A DNA stretch of 64,000 nucleotides from Peronospora farinosa (lineage: Eukaryota > Oomycota > Peronosporomycetes > Peronosporales > Peronosporaceae): the NCBI GenBank assembly GCA_947646735.1, contig CANTFK010000159.1, forward strand, positions 1 through 64,000. The letters are read 5' to 3'. Below are positions 1 through 11,198 of the stretch, one piece after another. The notes under the pieces are model-generated. The model searched no databases and was not told the origin of the DNA. It worked only from the letters and a program-made list of their open reading frames with translations. Both the position numbers and the translations under genes were made by a program. The first letter of the stretch is position 1, and every line of letters starts with the position of its first letter.

Positions 1-638
1 TGACCCGGAGGTATTGGTACCCGCGTAACGAAGTCCGCTGGCCCCGTTCGCAAGATGTGAAGGTGTTCGAGGGTTCAGTCCTCAATCCTGTTATACCTGG
101 TCCTGGACAACATGTCGCCGCTCTGGTCCCTAATTCATGGGTTCGCACTCCATTTGAAGGTGGCTAGAACCTCTGAATTTCTTCCGGCATATCATCATAC
201 CCCAGTAGGTGTGTGAGGAACGGATCAATGAACGACAACACCAATTTGTCCCCATCCCCCATCTGATGACTCAGTCTAGTAGAGCCGTAGAGGTAGCGCG
301 GATCCACGCGGTCAACTGGTATGTGGTCGGGGCGAGCCGTTCGCTTAGCTCTTTCTTCAGCTCTGTCCTGGCGAGCGTGCTCGACAAGGCGGTGCCCGTA
401 GTTGAGCCGGAGTCACAATTGTTTCGTCCGGCCCCTGACTGCCCCGAAAGGCCCGTACCCGCCAGGCAGCAAAGTATTTATCCGGTTTCTAAGTAAGCCA
501 AGCCACCGTATGCTTTTTTCGTTGTGTTTTGACCGCTACCGAAACAGCCGTAAGCCCGATGACTCCCGCTTCCTTTGGCGTCACTAGCAACCCAGGATTT
601 TCCTTGTGGCGACTACTTCCCGTCGTTGTCGCGTGCGC
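1..638 (-). repeat. Tandem duplication copy 1, within a LINE C-terminal region
   Basis: This segment recurs at 719-1355 with a constant offset of 718 bp and is almost identical; the clearest difference is an extra base near 612. Read on the minus strand, the copy next to the reverse transcriptase resembles the part of an L1-type ORF2 downstream of the RT, so the unit appears to lie inside the LINE covering 1-1998. The left end is cut by the window edge. Between the copies (639-718) lies a fragment resembling the terminal 30 bp of the family A LTR found at 11199-11796. Stops interrupt it, so I call no intact gene. Confidence 0.8.
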
Positions 639-718
639 TTACGTGTAAGTAGATACCCTGTTTCAACAGGAGGACTATTGCCCACCGTCGGAGATTTGCG
701 TCCGAATGGGAACCGGGT

Positions 719-1355
719 TGACCCGGAGGTATTGGTACCCGCGTAACGAAGTCCGCTGGCCCCGTTCGCAAGATGTGAAGGTGTTCGAGGGTTCAGTCCT
801 CAATCCTGTTATACCTGGTCCTGGACAACATGTCGCCGCTCTGGTCCCTAATTCATGGGTTCGCACTCCATTTGAAGGTGGCTAGAACCTCTGAATTTCT
901 TCCGGCATATCATCATACCCCAGTAGGTGTGTGAGGAACGGATCAATGAACGACAACACCAATTTGTCCCCATCCCCCATCTGATGACTCAGTCTAGTAG
1001 AGCCGTAGAGGTAGCGCGGATCCACGCGGTCAACTGGTATGTGGTCGGGGCGAGCCGTTCGCTTAGCTCTTTCTTCAGCTCTGTCCTGGCGAGCGTGCTC
1101 GACAAGGCGGTGCCCGTAGTTGAGCCGGAGTCACAATTGTTTCGTCCGGCCCCTGACTGCCCCGAAAGGCCCGTACCCGCCAGGCAGCAAAGTATTTATC
1201 CGGTTTCTAAGTAAGCCAAGCCACCGTATGCTTTTTTCGTTGTGTTTTGACCGCTACCGAAACAGCCGTAAGCCCGATGACTCCCGCTTCCTTTGGCGTC
1301 ACTAGCAACCCAGGATTTTCCTTGTGGCGACACTTCCCGTCGTTGTCGCGTGCGC
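719..1355 (-). repeat. Tandem duplication copy 2, within a LINE C-terminal region
   Basis: Second copy of the 718-bp-offset duplication. Unlike copy 1 it continues smoothly into 1356-1430, where the minus strand reads as an open stretch (1207-1401) that fits an L1 ORF2 C-terminal region and leads back to the RT domain. Copy 2 is therefore probably the original location, and copy 1 the added one. Confidence 0.8.
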
Positions 1356-1429
1356 CCACAGGGATTGCTTGTAAAGATTGTGCAGGTCCTTTTCCGCCCA
1401 TCGTGGTAATTCAAAGACTATCGCAGTGA

Positions 1430-1998
1430 ATAATAATGAGGGAAGCACGATCGAGTTAAGAAGTAATACACGATTTTCAACGCTCGTTGCCGCTCGTGTC
1501 GCTGTTAGAAGACACCTTTAAATCTTGTGATCCTCTGGGCCCAGTTCTTGTTCACTAATTCCCCTGTTCCAATTTCATAGCCCAGTACCGAGTTGTTTCT
1601 CCCGTGGGGAAGACAGCGATGCCCTCGTGTTGCTCGAGCTTGACAGACCGATTTAGTAAAATCAGCTGACTTTTTGACGGTTGAACATGGAGGCCGGAAA
1701 GAGCGCCAAATACTCGTACAACCTGTAGAGCGTGAGGGATTTGATCCGCTGTTTCTAGGAATAGGGTGGTGTCATATACAAATGCCGAGTAAAGGTGGGT
1801 CTGACCGGACCTGTCCAGGCGCTTGTAGCCCGTGAAGATTGGGGTCCTGCTTATGTGCGAGACCCAAGACCTCGACGAATAACAAAAACAACAGAGGTGC
1901 TAGTGTGCACCCTTGCCGGATCCCTGACCGGACCGAAGAGGTGTAGAATGGCAGCCGTTTACAACAAAATTGGCGGTCGTGCCGATGTGAATACGTCT
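1430..1998 (-). pseudogene. L1-type LINE reverse transcriptase fragment (broken)
   Basis: Minus-strand translation in alternating frames gives RT hallmarks in the right order: a GIRQGCTLAPLLFLLFVE block, then the active-site region reading FVYDTTLFLE where L1 elements normally have a YADD-type motif, then a thumb segment with GLHVQPSKSQL and GETTRY. At least two frame changes and stops occur. The fragment lacks the upstream fingers and endonuclease because the LTR of element A1 starts immediately at 1999. The family is a non-LTR retrotransposon that integrates by target-primed reverse transcription; this copy cannot encode an active enzyme. Confidence 0.8.
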
Positions 1999-2600
1999 GT
2001 AACGGGCTAAAAGTTACACGGTTCGTTAAGTATTCGATACTTAACGGGCAGGCCTAAAAGGGTACGTATTACCTAAGTCCTGCCACTCGGGTGTGGCACA
2101 TCAATGTGACCCACCCTCGTGAATGTGATATCCATCCATGGATATCACTTTCAACGAGGACAACGCCAGTTGGGACTGATCATCATGGTGGCACTTCAGG
2201 CAGACGTCATCAGCGAGCTTAGATATATTTCAAGCTCGCACGTAAGGATACGCTTCTAAAGAGATGCGTATCCGATCTTTTACATTTGACCAATCAGTTG
2301 TTAGATTTATATTGAGTTTAAAAACTATTAAATATAAGTCAGTCTTGAGTTTACTAATTATTGCCCACTGCGCACGAGAAGCTTGATAAGCTTCTGCGTG
2401 ACGTAAGTGAGGTACTTCTTAGTTGTTCGTTGCGTGAACCGCTTTAAGCGGCCGGAAATAATTTGGTTCGGCGCTTTATGCGACAAACCAACGCGACCAC
2501 CACCGCACGCGGAGGTAAGACGGTATAACCGCTTCCTCGCGCTGCTTGAAGATTTGCCCGCGTAGTACGTGGAAGCTTCTCTACGAAGCGACCGTCTACA
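1999..2600 (+). mobile_element. 5' LTR of Ty3/Gypsy element A1
   Basis: A 602-bp segment starting TGTAAC and ending CTACA, homologous to the reverse complement of the LTR at 34921-35520 and to the solo LTR at 11199-11796. It is followed directly by a primer-binding-like sequence and a gag ORF. It interrupts the minus-strand LINE to its left; the base block ACGTC at 1994-1998 would be the left target duplication, but its partner is not visible. Confidence 0.88.
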
Positions 2601-2620
2601 CTTGGTAGCACTTGTAGTCC
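2601..2620 (+). other. Primer-binding site of element A1
   Basis: Immediately after the LTR the sequence reads CTTGGTAGCACTTGTAGTCC. From its TGG the complement ends in CCA, as expected for a tRNA 3' end. The same position in A3 (minus strand, near 34903-34920) has a near-identical TGGTCGCACTAGTAGTCC. I cannot name the tRNA. Confidence 0.65.
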
Positions 2621-2648
2621 TTCCCACGATCCGTATCTCTGAGCGTGC

Positions 2649-3363
2649 GTGTGGATACGGATGTCACTCAGCGTGGATTGGGGTGATTTTCCTCACCTTT
2701 CCCAACATCATAGGGAGGTGGCAGAGCATATGGCGCAGGGACTTGGTGAACAAGCACTGGCCAATCTCCTAAATTGTCCTCCTGAGCAACATGTTGCTCA
2801 GTTGGTGCAATTCGAGACGTTTGTACTCGGACAGCGTAGAAATGCGTCCGAGGCAAACAGCCAAGCTACCGCTGAGTCCATCACTAAGACTCAGGATGAG
2901 CTTAGGCTTGATCAGGCACGTAATGAGGCGCTGAACAGAACTGTTAGGACGCTCTCTGCCCGGCCTGCTCAACCGAGGCCCATTCGGATGGACCCTCCGA
3001 AGTTCGATGGAACTAGCCCTCACACGATTGTTCACTGGCTATTAGCCGTGGAGCAATGCGGTATGGCGCAGCTCATCGAAGACGACACTAAGATGGTGTC
3101 GTATGCCATGTCCAATTTGCGTGGCAAAGCGTCAGAGTGGGCTTACTCTGCACTTATGGCAAACGTCGATGCGTTTCCATCACGGGCGATCTTTAAATCA
3201 AAGATTCGCGCCATGTACCAGCCGCCTAATAATGAAGGATTACTTCAGGCGCGCTTCTTTGGAGCACGACAGGCAAAAAGATCTCTGCAAGAGTATGGGC
3301 AGGAGATGCGTTCGCTGTCTGCGTCTATTAATGTGGGTCCGATACCGGAACACATTAAGGTGC
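2649..3363 (+). pseudogene. gag: Truncated Gag of element A1
   Basis: About 238 residues colinear with the Gag of A3 (33779-34876, minus), including a Gln/Ala-rich N-terminal helical segment and the retrotransposon Gag core (GKASEWAYSALMAN followed by RAMYQPPNNE). The protein stops being Gag-like after residues IPEHIKV, exactly where the reverse-oriented family B LTR begins at 3364. The remaining Gag, zinc knuckle and pol are missing here. Gag forms the virus-like particle shell. The start was chosen by colinearity with A3. Confidence 0.85.
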
Positions 3364-4562
3364 TGTGGTAGAGTGGAATCTCGAACAACGTAGGAGATCC
3401 ACTAAGACACACTGCGCCGGACTGCCGACTTACGGAGGGGGTATTCCGATACCGTGTCGGATTAACCTTGGGTCTCACCTTGTGTACCCGTCGGCTTGGC
3501 TGGTCTTGCTCCTCGGTTGACGCAGAAGACTTAAAGACTTGGTCTTTGTATAAGACTTGGACTTGATGGTCCCCGAGTGGATATACTTCACTCAGGACCG
3601 GTTTTTTTAGGCTCGATCGTCTGTGTCGAGAGAAGTACACCTGGTAGTATGTACCCCTTCCGGTGTCTAACTGTTCCTTGATCCTTGGACCCCTTTGTGT
3701 TCTTCCCCGTAGGAAAACCGCTTCCTATAGCGGGTTTTGGGTGTATTGACACCTCAAGCCGCATATCCTGAGGTTCAACTTGAGTATCTTGAGCCATCTA
3801 ACAACTGCTGACGTTGAGGGCCAAAGGGTGTCCTGCCCGGAAGAGGTGAGGTGACGTAGAAGCTAGGAGGGAACGCTTAGAGCTTCCACGTGTGTAATGC
3901 AAATTCTAGTGTGTTCATTTATCTTTGTATGCTTTTCTTGTCTAACCCTAATCACTGGCTCTGAATGATACCACGTGTCAACTTGTTAAAGAACAGATGG
4001 CTCGTATATGAGACGGTACTTGCACCGGCTCTGCACTTTGAGGACGCCTTGAACCTTCTATAACCTTGGGTCATCCTGGTCCACCTGGGGTGCCGGGTTA
4101 CCTTGGGTCATCCTGGTCACCTAGGGTGCCGGGTCACCTGGTCACCTGGGGTGCCGGGCCATCTTGGGTCACCCTGGTCACCTGGTCTTCTAGGGTGCCG
4201 GGTCACCATGGTCACCTGGTCACCTTGGGCCACCCTGGTCACCTTGGGTCATCATGGTCACCTGGGGTGCCGGGTCACCCTGGGCCACCCTGGTCACCTT
4301 GGGTCATCCTGGTCACCTAGGGTGCTGGGTCAACCTTGGATCATCCTGGACTACCCTTGTGGCACTGGACCTTCGTGCTCTTGGATTTGTACCGGATTTG
4401 TAGTGTAAGGCAACCTTGTGCCTTCTCTGAACTCAGTACCTTGAACCACTTCGAGGTCCTGGTCACTCCCTGTCATTCATCCATTCGAAAGTGACCGAGA
4501 CCCTTCACTCCGGTTATTATAATAACTGCGAAGGGCCTCCATTTTTCTGGCACTTCTCCACA
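3364..4562 (-). mobile_element. Family B LTR, reverse orientation
   Basis: Reads TGTGGTAGAGTGG at 3364 and matches, in reverse complement, the LTR blocks at 40139-41069 and 43480-44247. The outer edge at 4562 is set by CCACA, and the flank at 4563-4625 matches, reversed, the PPT-side flank at 41750-41814. It is therefore the 3' LTR of a minus-oriented element inserted into A1 gag. A block near 3363-3980, ending at CACGTGTCA, is the conserved core; 4030-4335 is a minisatellite. Confidence 0.78.
4060..4330. repeat. LTR minisatellite, GGTCACCT/GGGTGCCGG units
   Basis: Imperfect tandem units built on GGTCACCTTGGGTCATCCT and GGTCACCTGGGGTGCCGG repeat about ten times. The equivalent part of the other family B LTR (42760-43400) carries a different but related array, so this is a variable internal module of the LTR. 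The open frames across it are by-products of a repeat without stops. Confidence 0.85.
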
Positions 4563-4699
4563 GCTGTCCTCTACGCGCTGGTCTTCCGAACTGCGGCAAG
4601 ACCCCGTGCATCCTTGTCCTGCCTCTTCGACGCCTCAGTAGGTGTCCATGTGTTTGACGACCCTCCGTATTCTCCAACTCACCCACCTTTTATTTACCA

Positions 4700-5610
4700 G
4701 TGACCTCTTCCAATTCCTTCTCCGACGAGCCCCCAGCACCTGGCCGTTGGTCTACCCCTCCACTGCCTGGACCTGACCCTGCCTTGGTTATTCCGACTGT
4801 AGACCTCGTCGAGGAGCCCCCTGATTATGCGAGTGTCACTCGGGCGTGGGAAGTGATCCAACTGGCGATGGAACGGGCCCAAGTCATGGGAGACCCTCGC
4901 TGACAATCATAGGGCCCTCCAGCAGGACTATCAGGCTGAGCATCGCCGGGCCCAAGACTTGCAGAGTCGCGTGGACGAGGTCGTTCGATTTGAACAGTTG
5001 ATCTCCCCCGGATCGAGGCTCGAATTCGGAATCTCGTCCGCGATCACGAAACCGACCAGCTAACCATTGCGGAATACCGAGATGCGCTCGCCACCTGGAA
5101 GGATAATCGCTTGGAGGTTGAAGCGTCTCGGCCCAAGATTTGGTACTGGAGGGGCCAGTATGAGGCCACTGTGACGAGCTTCACACTCCAGATTGAAGAG
5201 TTGGAGGCCAAGTTGGATAACACCACGGCCGACCTTCGGTCCAAAGTATCTCAAGTATCACTACTTCGAGATGAGTTGGCCCGCTCTAAAGCTTTCGTGA
5301 AGCAAGTCGCCTGCCAACGGTACCAACTCCAGAAATAGCTGGCCGTAGCTCGGAGCGCCGCGGCTAGACCTGCCTCGCCTAAGACTAAGGTCCCAGGACC
5401 TTCAAGGGCTAAAAGATCTCGGTCGCCTGCTGCCGAAGTTCCGGCCCCTTCCATACCGAAGAAGCGCCGGACTACCCGTGCCCAAAGTTCCACTGAAGAC
5501 GAGTCCAGTAGCAGCGATGAGTCTCTGCTAGCTGCGATGGCTCAGTCGCGTGCCTCTCGTCGTCATTATAGCACGGCGGCTTCTGTGGGGAACCCGCTCC
5601 AAAGGTGGTA
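4700..5610 (+). pseudogene. Degenerate coiled-coil protein, probably Gag-like
   Basis: The plus strand reads as one protein spread over several frames: a Pro/Ser-rich N-terminus (from ATG 4700), a stop after the DPR residues near 4901, a helical region rich in Glu/Arg/Gln (about 4905-5040), then a clear coiled coil (5111-5335, with LQIEELEAKLDNTTADLRSK), a stop at 5336, and a basic Ser/Arg/Pro tail ending near 5611. The amino-acid periodicity supports this strand over the overlapping minus frames. I do not recognise the family; similarity in layout to oomycete Gag proteins is an inference from context. Confidence 0.55.
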
Positions 5611-5639
5611 GACTTGTCTCGTAAACCGACATCCGGCCT

Positions 5640-6315
5640 TTCTTCAAAGTCCGTGGGATCTACTAGAAGACCAAAGTCTGGTCCTCTCCCCAAATAAGCG
5701 AGGTAAAAACTGGCGGAGTCTACTGGGAAACCAAAGCCAAGATCTTTTCCTAAACCGGCGGGGTCCACTGGGAAACCAACGTCCAAGCCTCTTCCTAACC
5801 CGGCGGGGTCCACTATGAAACTAACGTCCAAGCCTCTTCCCAAAAAGGCGGGGTCCACTAGGAAACTAACGTCCAAGCCTCTTCCCAAAAAGGCGGAGTC
5901 CACTGGGAAACCAACGTCCAAGCCTCTTCCTAACCCGGCGGGGTCCACTAGGAAACTAACGTCCAAGCCTCTTCCCAAAAAGGCGACGTACACTGATAAA
6001 CCAAGGTCCAAGCCTCTCCACAAACAGGCGGGGTCCACTGGGAAACCAATGTCCAGTTCTCTCTCCAAACAGGCGGTGTCCACTGGGAAACCAACGTCCA
6101 AGCCTCTTCCCAAACCGGTGGGGTTCACTGGGAAACCAACATCCAAACCTATCCCTAAAAAAGCGGGGTCCACTGGGAAACCAACGTCCAAGCCTCTTCC
6201 TAAAGTACCGGCGTCACCTGCTACTTCCTCCAACCGGGAAAAAGCATACGCTTTCCGACCTGTTCATCCAGCTTTTTGGTCATTCCGAGTCCGATACTAC
6301 AAGTCTCGGCTCTGA
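5640..6315 (+). pseudogene. Lys/Pro/Ser repeat segment (15-residue units), continuation of the 4700 gene
   Basis: About eleven tandem 45-bp units encode a GKPTSKPLPKKAGST-type repeat. An open frame runs 5815-6315 and the same repeat extends upstream to about 5640 across one stop near 5698. The minus strand is also open here (5472-6233), a side effect of the repeat. The unit is strongly basic and Pro-rich and would be disordered. Downstream, 6240-6310 leaves the repeat and soon ends. It could be an RNA-binding or linker domain of a Gag-like protein; no family recognised. Confidence 0.55.
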
Positions 6316-6748
6316 TGATCAGGAGGTGCTAGCGTCCAAGGGTCCTGTTGTTCCCAACGCCTGGGGCCTATCCATTCCTGGATACGTACAGCCAAGTGTG
6401 TTTAAACCCGAAGACGTTGTGTAACGAAGCTAGAACGTACCGTCACTAGCTTACACGCGCGCTCGAGGAAGACTCAAGCCCAAGTATTAGGTATTAAGTA
6501 AATTTAACGCTGATTTTTATTTTGGTTTTAATTCGTACTAATTACGAAGATTTTAGTCGTAATAAATACGACAGTGTTCCCGCCTTTCGGAAACCACACA
6601 ATTTCAGGTTGATTTATCATTGGTCCATATTGGGGACTTTAGGCCCAATAATAAACCAATAATAAATTACCACGCTGTGCCCGCTATTCGGGCCCAGCAC
6701 CTGCTTACATATGTAATTGTTTATTTGTGTTAATACTATGTGTGTAAT
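6316..6748. other. AT-rich spacer, no gene seen
   Basis: About 430 bp between the repeat protein remnant and the LTR of element C. It holds AT-rich stretches and short palindromes (such as TAATAAATTA-like runs at 6650-6670) but no convincing coding frame. It may be the 3' untranslated part of the element to the left. Confidence 0.4.
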
Positions 6749-8144
6749 TGTGGTGAAGTCGATCAAGAAAAATTTGATCAATAATATCGAAAGTGATCAT
6801 AATGTGGACCACTTACACGGCGGAATTCATATGCTATGGATCATACTTGGCTATTGTATTGGAATGATAGCTTATCTGGATCGATCATGTGATGGCCACG
6901 GTTGGCCGAGGATTACGCGGCTGTGATGACGATCAGGGTGGGAGATCGCTCGATCGCAATCGTCGATCGTGATCAACAAGTGTGATCGTCGATCGTGTGA
7001 TCGACGATCGTAACCTCGATCCAGAAAGCCGATCGCGAGATGTAACCGGTTACAGATCGATCGTAACCTCGATCGACAATTCAAGATCGCGATGGTACGA
7101 CGATCGCGACCAACAAGTGTGATCGACGATCGTAATATCGATCGTAACCTCGATCGACAATTCAAGATCGCGATGGTACGACGATCGTGATCAAGCAAGG
7201 GTGATCGTCGATCGTGATCAACAAGCGTGATCGACGATCGTGATCAACAAGTGTGATCGACGATCGTAATTAGCAAGTGTGACAAGTATGATCGACTATC
7301 GTGATCGACAAGTGTGATCGACGATCGTGATTAACAAGTGTGATCGACGATCGTGATCAACAAGTGTGATCGACGATCGTAACTTCGATCCAGAAAGCCG
7401 ATCGCGAGATGTAACCGGTTACAGATCGATCGTAACCTCGATCGACGGATCAAGATCGCGATGGTATCCGAAGTGGACCACGTATCGAAATCTGATTTTC
7501 CTGAAAGAGACGACACGCGGCAGTAGGTACTGTCATACAGGTAGGCTTAATCGTAGGATTTGGTATTTCATTGGCTAAAATTAAACAGAGTTTCTTTTAC
7601 TTCTAAGCACGCACGCAGACTTCTCTTCCGGGCAAATAACTTTGGCCCCCGACGATCAAGAGCTTCTGTTACGCTAAGACAAGTGATATCCCTGGATTGT
7701 TTGGCCAGGGATTACAAGAACTCTCAACCCAAGCAAAACCCCCCTGCGATCGGACGCAGTATACAACGTAAAGGACAAGGCACAAGATTGAGACGGCTCA
7801 AGTGGTCAGAAGATCAAGTGAAATAAAGTGGATCAAGTATCTACATTTGGATAAGGCGGTCTCAAGGCAGACCAGGGTGACTCATAGAGCACCCCCCATA
7901 CAACTTTCGATCGCGTGAGGATTTTCCACGTGATCGACCCCCCCCCGACCAATCCCCAACCCTGGTCAAGTTCAGCATTGACTCAAGTCCACCGAGAAGA
8001 GTGCAGCCCGCCCTACCGACGGGTACACAAGGTGAGGAAGGAAAGTTACACGGATACGGAGTACCCCCTCCGTTAGTCGGTCGTCTGGGCGCCAGTGGAT
8101 AGTCGGGATCACATCAGAAATTTTGTGATCGCCACTCCACCACA
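6749..8144 (+). mobile_element. 5' LTR of element C
   Basis: A 1396-bp LTR from TGTGGTGAAG to CCACTCCACCACA. The left half matches 17032-17688; the right end matches the ends of the LTRs at 22965, 31711, 41069 and 44360. It holds a large GATC minisatellite, and downstream of it a promoter-like stretch that I cannot define. The gag start codon follows immediately at 8145. Confidence 0.9.
6930..7470. repeat. GATC minisatellite in the 5' LTR of element C
   Basis: Imperfect units of about 25-30 bp built on GATCAACAAGTGTGATCGACGATCGT. Bases 7201-7260 alone contain seven GATC sites. A matching array lies in the 3' LTR at 17215-17640. Two copies of a longer segment with CCAGAAAGCCGATCGCGAG (near 7021 and 7391) suggest higher-order duplication. 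Confidence 0.9.
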
Positions 8145-9128
8145 ATGGTGCGCGTGCCCGGATCTTCTGGTGACTCGGGATTTCACCGTGAGTCCCTGAG
8201 AGAAGATGTCAAGATCAAGACTGAACCTGGGATTGAAGCGTCAGAGGCAGAGGGATCGCCGCAGACGCGTGAAGAAAAAGGATCCCCGGATCATCAGCGT
8301 TTTGGGAGGGGCGCAGATGAGTAGAAAACAAAAGAGGAAGATCGATCACTCGATCTGGAAGAAAAACCTCTACCCCCTCCCCAGGTCCCTTCGGGGACCC
8401 CTGCGGATCACGTTGCAAAACGAGATTCGCGAGATGAAAATCTTTCAGTTAAAACTGAGATAAATTCATCCAAAACCGCTCCTACGAAACCTAAGAAGAA
8501 AGAGTCGAAGAATTCACAGGTGCGGATGAAGGCACCACGATCACAACTCGACGTTCAGACGAAGAAATCGGAAGATTGTGGTGTCCAAGGAAAAGAGTCG
8601 GCCGATCACGGATCGAAAACCGAAAGATCGACGAACATGGAAGAATTGGAACGGTGTTTTCACCAGAAAGAACTAAAGACTTTGCTATCAAGCGATCCAG
8701 TTCTCAAGATATTGAAGCCAAAGCTAATCGGATCATTACAAGGACCGGTACCAGCTCCGGTAGAAACACCGAACCAATTGGAAGCGATTCGTCGTTTGTT
8801 GAAGTTACTCAAGGAAGCTGGATTCACCGCTGGAGCGTTTGATGCGCAAACATTGCTGGATTGTGATCACGATTAAGTAATTAAAGCAGGACGATCGTTG
8901 TTCGAGGCGTTAATCCCTCTCACTGGGAAGTACCAAGCGATCGTGCCAGCCACTGAGACATACCAAACGGGCTCATCACAGTATGCATCGGCAGAATCGG
9001 AGGCGGATTCACGAGAATCAGTTCCCATTCAACGGATGTCGTTGGGACCGTCTGGTGCGGCGTTTATACGTGAAAGATCGACGCCGATCGAAACGGGAGC
9101 GAAATCGGCTGATGTACCCATGGTCTGA
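8145..9128 (+). pseudogene. gag: Element C Gag N-terminal region (broken)
   Basis: An ATG at 8145 directly abuts the LTR and opens a frame starting MVRVPGSS, shared with elements D (22966) and B (41070). The frame is acidic and charged and closes at a TAG near 8323. Further open pieces (8520-8876 with a Leu-rich helix, 8898-9128) continue the same low-complexity charged protein in other frames. The first bases also form the putative primer-binding site TGGTGCGCGTGCCCGG. Function beyond a Gag leader is unknown. Confidence 0.6.
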
Positions 9129-9131
9129 GAA

Positions 9132-10440
9132 TTGAATCCATTTGGATCAAACCAGCTGGATTCTTATTTTAAAGCAGCCATGAAGAAGTACAAAGACGAT
9201 CAACGGATTTTAGCTTTACAAAATGCTGATCGATCAAGGATCAACGCCACTCCTCAAATGATGAATATTTCAGACGTGGAGATGGAGTCAGTAGGATCAC
9301 GTCATAGTCGATCCAATATTGGCGATCCGCTGGATTTAGGACTCGAGGATCTAAGGCGACCGTTAGTGGAAGCTGCAAAAGCTATGCCGAGTGGTGGATT
9401 CACTACACAACGAATCCGAGTATCGGCGATCGCAGATTTAAAAGAGTTCACTGGGCGAGACAGAGACGAAGATCGAGCTAGAAGCTGGATCAGCAAAGTC
9501 AAATCTGCTTTCTTACGTGATCAAGCCCCTGACAACGAAAAATGTCTCGTATTTGGAGATCTGCTGACGGGAACATCAAGAAGCTGGTACAGCCAGCTGA
9601 GCCGATCGACTCGTCATCACTGGAAATCTCTATTGGAAAGTTTCATGATACAATATGGAGGGTATGGTGTATCTGTTGGAAGACAATATTACTAAGCAAG
9701 GAATCAATCGAATGAAACTCCATTGGAATATCTTTATCGATTAAATGTGGCATCGATCAGAGCAAAAATTTCAATTCGAGAGGGAAAGCCAGCTACCAAA
9801 CGTGAACATGTGAAACATTTTATTGAGACACTGGATGATCGCGATCTGGCGAAACAGTTGACTTTGTTACGTGTGGACGATGCTGACGACATGGAAGAAA
9901 CTCTGCGTGCGTATCAACGTATGGAGATTCGTCAAGGCAAGGCATCGATGGGATCCAATAGATTTCGTCAGCGAGCCGGACCTACACCCGATCAAGCGTC
10001 ATCGAAACCGGCTCGCGCAGTGAGAGCGATCCATATCGAAAACGGTAACAGTGGATCAGAGTCGTAATCGAGTGGATCTGAAGTAGAAGTGGATCGACGC
10101 CGCGTGTTTTCCGCGATGACGCATGCTCCAGCAGAAAAGTCGAGAGATATCGTGATCGATAGAATGAGAGTGACAATCGTGATCGACAGAATGTGATTGA
10201 CAATCGTGACCGACAGAATGTGATCGATCAGGGCAAAGGTCATGGTCACACTGACCCACCAAGAGCTTGCACCCATTGCGGATCGAAGAAACATGACGAA
10301 CGTGGATGTTGGAAGCTATTGACCTGTCAGAAATGTGGGAGCAAAAGACATCCTTCAGACAAGTGTTTTTCGTGTGTAATGCCTGTGGAGAGATGCACGA
10401 AGGAGGAAAATGCCCGATGGAAGAATTTTATAATCTAATT
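9132..10440 (+). pseudogene. gag: Element C Gag core and zinc knuckles (broken)
   Basis: The frame 9132-9695 carries a retrotransposon Gag core with TGRDRDEDRARSW and GTSRSWYSQLSR, closely matching element D at 24420-24700. It stops at 9695, continues at 9723-10067, and after a GATC-rich interruption continues at 10193-10438 with two CX2CX4HX4C knuckles (CTHCGSKKHDERGC and CQKCGSKRHPSDKC). Gag packages element RNA; the knuckles bind nucleic acid. Three frame breaks make it non-functional. Confidence 0.8.
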
Positions 10441-10559
10441 CGCCAATAGGTACGTGCCGACCAAACACGCTGGGATGCTCCCGCCGAAGGCAGAGGAGAT
10501 GTTAAACTAGGACGCTCGCCAGGTTGGAATCTGGGACGAGCCGAGCGTTCTAGGCTCTG

Positions 10560-11198
10560 CATTTATGCATTTGTTGAAAAGGGATTTACGGATCAAGAAG
10601 TTAACAAGCGGATCGATCCGATCAATACGTATGAGAATTCAAATTATTTGCGTTACATTTCAAGTGTCGCGAAAGTTGATGAATTTTCCCGATCGCCTGG
10701 TAAAATGGAGCTCGACCTGGCGCCAGGTGAATCACGGGGGTATTGGAAATATCATACCCCAGGAAAGTGGTTCAAACAAGCCAAGGCAGTGGGCAAGATC
10801 AACAATGAGAAGGCTACTATGCTATTAGATTCGGGAGCCGAAGTCTCGATCGTCGACACCACCTTTGCTCGTAAGGTAGGATGTGTCATTGACGAGAGCC
10901 AAAGGCAAGAATGCATTGGAATTGGTGAGAATACCTATATGACCGAAGGACGTACCAAGATCAAGATCACATTGAGAGGATCACTGGTATATTATTTTGA
11001 CGCCTGGGTGGGCGATCAAGTTGGTCAAGAAGCGATCTTGGGTATGGATTTTATGGTTCCAGCTGGGATTCGCTTGGATCTGGCAGATGGAACACTTTGT
11101 TTGCCGGATGAGGTTAGAATTCAATTGGCGGGACGAAGGCCTACATACCAAACGAACAGACAGCCGATCACGATCAACGATCAATATGTGATGATCCC
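10560..11198 (+). pseudogene. Element C aspartic protease (cut by solo LTR)
   Basis: The frame from 10648 contains the catalytic triad LLDSGAEVSIVD and, further on, AILGMDFMV, the flap-side motif of retropepsins. It is colinear with element D (25785-26100), where the catalytic motif is altered. The frame runs into the solo LTR at 11199 and stops inside it at 11352, so the polyprotein is interrupted. The protease would process Gag-Pol. Confidence 0.85.

Noticed and set aside
5472..6233. 253-codon minus-strand open frame with GLDVGFPVDP repeats
   Set aside because: It is the antisense of the Lys/Pro repeat; a 45-bp repeat without stops opens several frames, and the plus strand has flanking coiled-coil sequence.
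6930..7470. Possible CRISPR-like array
   Set aside because: The units are tandem and imperfect without regular unique spacers, and the setting is a eukaryotic LTR.
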